This document shows, piece after piece, positions 6,045 to 7,755 of a stretch of DNA of 7,755 nucleotides. Positions within the stretch are counted from its first letter, which is position 1. Each line of letters begins with the position of its first letter. The DNA lies in the NCBI GenBank assembly GCA_045589215.1, contig JAZNOQ010000098.1, forward strand, positions 1-7,755, written 5' to 3'. The stretch is from JAZNOQ01 sp045589215. GTDB lineage: Bacteria; Bacillota; Clostridia; Oscillospirales; CAG-272. The notes under the pieces were generated by a model. It worked only from the letters and a program-made list of their open reading frames with translations. It was not told the DNA's origin and did not search any database. The translations under genes and the position numbers were made by a program.

Positions 6045-7571
6045 ATGATTCTCGATCTTGATTCGGAAATCAACGTATATTACGTGCAAACGCTTGCACT
6101 GATCTTTTTCCCGGGGGAAAAATTCTCCCCGAATGAGGAGGATACGCCCGAGACGCCGCATCTCTCGGTTCGGGTCAAAAAGACCGACGTGGGCTACACC
6201 GCTACTGCCGTACTGCGGATCGGCGAAAAGAGCACCGAGGCGGAGCGCGAGGGACTCTTCTGTCCCGAGCATTATCCGACGGGGCATCCGCCCGTGTCCG
6301 CAGACCGCGCGCGAAAGCTTGCGGTCGGGGCGGCGGTCTTTGCCGTTTGCTCTGCGATGCGTTCCTACCGTCCGTCGTGGGGAATGCTCACGGGCGTTCG
6401 CCCGTCGAAGGTTGCGATGTCCTTCCTCGACGAGGGAATGAGCAAAACGCGCGTCAAGAAGATCCTCAACACCGAATATCTCGTGATCCCGAAGAAGGCG
6501 TCGCTTGCGATCGACGTTGCGATGAACGAGCGCAGGCTCGTCGGAAGCTATGACAGGAGGGACTGCAGCGTTTATATTTCGATCCCGTTCTGTCCGTCGA
6601 GGTGCGAATATTGCTCCTTCGTTTCCTATACGTCAAAAAGGCTTCTGTCGCTCATTCCCGACTATCTCACGCGTCTCTGCATGGAGATCCGCGAGATCTT
6701 CTCGGAGATCGACCGTCTTGGGCTCCGCGTTCGGACGATCTACATAGGCGGCGGAACGCCGACGATCCTGTCCGCAGAGCAGCTTCGCGTCCTCTTTTCG
6801 ACGGTTGCGGAGTGTACCGACGTATCGGCACTCTCGGAGTACACCGTCGAGTGCGGCAGACCTGACACGATCGACAAGGAGAAGCTTCTGGTTGCCGCAT
6901 CTTACGGCGTCACGCGTATCAGCGTCAATCCGCAGAGCCTGTCGGACGAGGTGCTTCACGGCATCGGACGTGCTCACACCGCAGAGGAATTCTACCGCGC
7001 GTTTGACGTGGCACGCGCATCGGGCATTCCCGTGATCAACACCGACCTCATCGTCGGGCTTCCCGGGGATTCCTTCAAGACCTTCTCCGTGACGATGGAC
7101 AAGATCCCCGAGCTTCGCCCCGAGAACGTGACGGTCCACGCCTTCTCGGTCAAGCGCTCGGCGGAGATCTTAAAGCGCGGCGAGAGCATTTATTCGATGC
7201 GCGGCGGTGACGTCGGCAAATGCGTCGACTATTCGCAGATCCGCGCGCAGGCGGCGGGCTACCGTCCGTACTATATGTACCGCCAGAAGAACACGGTCGG
7301 AAATTTCGAAAACGTCGGCTTTGCGCTTGACGGGACCGAGGGGCTTTACAACATCTATATGATGGAGGAGATCCACTCGATCTTTGCGGCAGGCGCGGGT
7401 GCTGTGACGAAGCTCGTCGAGTCACACGTGGACGCCGAGACGGGAGAAACCAAAAACACGATACGCCGTCTTTTCAATCCGAAGTACCCCTACGAGTATC
7501 TCGGCGGCGATGCATATACCGAAAAATTTGCGGAAATCGAGGCGTTTTATTCCGCCCTTTCGGAGAACTGA
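6045..7571 (+). CDS. hemZ: HemZ-type radical SAM protein (coproporphyrinogen III dehydrogenase-like)
   Basis: HemZ belongs to the HemN-like radical SAM proteins and is annotated as oxygen-independent coproporphyrinogen III oxidase. Many anaerobes that carry it lack a full heme pathway, so the substrate is uncertain. The 508-residue length is close to B. subtilis HemZ (about 500). The N-terminal 170 residues are the HemZ-specific region, with LTGVRPSKV at 115-123. The radical SAM core then begins: the CPSRCEYC motif supplies the [4Fe-4S] ligands Cys 183, 187 and 190, GGGTPT (235-240) binds SAM, and ECGRPDT (269-275) and NPQS (295-298) follow. MYRQKN (411-416) with GNFENVGFA (419-427) is a HemZ-type C-terminal signature. 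The start at 6045 is supported by an in-frame TAG at 6039-6041 and by family-like sequence from the first residues, although no normal ribosome binding site is adjacent. It ends 45 nt before the stem of a strong terminator. No promoter was identified in the 74-bp gap after dtd. Confidence 0.9.
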   Translation: MILDLDSEINVYYVQTLALIFFPGEKFSPNEEDTPETPHLSVRVKKTDVGYTATAVLRIGEKSTEAEREGLFCPEHYPTGHPPVSADRARKLAVGAAVFAVCSAMRSYRPSWGMLTGVRPSKVAMSFLDEGMSKTRVKKILNTEYLVIPKKASLAIDVAMNERRLVGSYDRRDCSVYISIPFCPSRCEYCSFVSYTSKRLLSLIPDYLTRLCMEIREIFSEIDRLGLRVRTIYIGGGTPTILSAEQLRVLFSTVAECTDVSALSEYTVECGRPDTIDKEKLLVAASYGVTRISVNPQSLSDEVLHGIGRAHTAEEFYRAFDVARASGIPVINTDLIVGLPGDSFKTFSVTMDKIPELRPENVTVHAFSVKRSAEILKRGESIYSMRGGDVGKCVDYSQIRAQAAGYRPYYMYRQKNTVGNFENVGFALDGTEGLYNIYMMEEIHSIFAAGAGAVTKLVESHVDAETGETKNTIRRLFNPKYPYEYLGGDAYTEKFAEIEAFYSALSEN

Positions 7572-7616
7572 TTTTCGCATAATCGCCTTTTTCCCCGCGT
7601 ATGATAAAAAAGGGAA

Positions 7617-7653
7617 GAGCGGCGCACCGTCCGTGCGCCGCTCGATTTTTTTT
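7617..7653 (+). terminator. Strong intrinsic terminator after hemZ
   Basis: A perfect 11-bp GC-rich stem, GAGCGGCGCAC (7617-7627) with GTGCGCCGCTC (7633-7643) around a 5-nt loop, is followed by GA and eight T (7646-7653). This is a textbook rho-independent terminator and probably marks the end of the transcription unit that includes hemZ. An A-run at 7606-7611 on the other side could give weak activity for minus-strand transcripts. Confidence 0.92.
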
Positions 7654-7669
7654 CTGTGAGGGGAGAGAT

Positions 7670-7755
7670 ATGAGGAAGAAACGGGTCATGGAGGCGTGCT
7701 GTGCCGAGGGTGCTTGCATCGGTACGGAGGAGCCGCGAAAAAAATTCTTTTCGGG
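7670..7755 (+). CDS. Start of an unrecognised open reading frame (runs off the right edge)
   Basis: ATG 7670 follows an AGGGGA sequence (7659-7664) with 5-nt spacing, a good ribosome binding site, and the frame stays open for 28 codons to the window edge. The product begins MRKKR, then has a short Cys-rich stretch EACCAEGACIG (8-18) and a basic-then-aromatic RKKFFSG at the edge. I do not recognise the family. The next genes in comparable clostridial clusters are often hisS and aspS, but this N-terminus resembles neither. The T run of the preceding terminator ends only 16 nt before the ATG, so the promoter position is unclear and the frame could be spurious. An in-frame ATG at 7688 is an alternative start. 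Confidence 0.38.
   Translation, partial: MRKKRVMEACCAEGACIGTEEPRKKFFS

Noticed and set aside
7474..7719. An 81-codon minus-strand frame across the end of hemZ
   Set aside because: It runs through the intrinsic terminator and the end of hemZ, and its translation has no recognisable features.

Overview
The window looks like chromosomal core DNA from a Gram-positive anaerobe of the class Clostridia (Bacillota). I infer this from a long, Firmicutes-type RecJ, a bifunctional Rel followed closely by Dtd, and a HemZ-type radical SAM protein. Base composition is GC-rich for the group (mid-50s percent by eye), with many codons ending in G or C. I cannot place it below class level. All genes are on the plus strand and coding density is high. 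I see no tRNA, rRNA, CRISPR array, insertion sequence, integrase or attachment site.

Layout: (1) 1-756, the C-terminal part of an uncharacterised FAD-dependent dehydrogenase (COG2509 type) that enters from the left edge. (2) 886-3201, recJ, a single-strand DNA exonuclease. (3) 3201-3244, a terminator-like element that can fold in two mutually exclusive ways. (4) 3276-5495, a bifunctional (p)ppGpp synthetase/hydrolase (Rel). (5) 5515-5970, dtd, D-aminoacyl-tRNA deacylase, only 19 nt after rel. (6) 6045-7571, a HemZ-type radical SAM protein, preceded by a small hairpin that separates its only Shine-Dalgarno-like sequence from the start codon. (7) 7617-7653, a strong intrinsic terminator that closes the cluster. 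(8) From 7670, the start of an unrecognised open reading frame that runs off the right edge.

The recJ-rel-dtd-hemZ order is a known clostridial neighbourhood of DNA repair, stringent response, translation quality control and radical SAM functions. From memory, relatives usually have apt between recJ and rel, and a metallo-beta-lactamase-fold hydrolase between dtd and hemZ. Both are absent here, and each site is a 74-bp gap.

I found no undescribed protein system; the coding content is ordinary housekeeping. The best leads are regulatory: the two-state hairpin between recJ and rel, placed where a ribosome ending recJ would choose between the folds, and the hairpin in the hemZ leader. Both are hypotheses from hand folding, without computed energies or comparative data.
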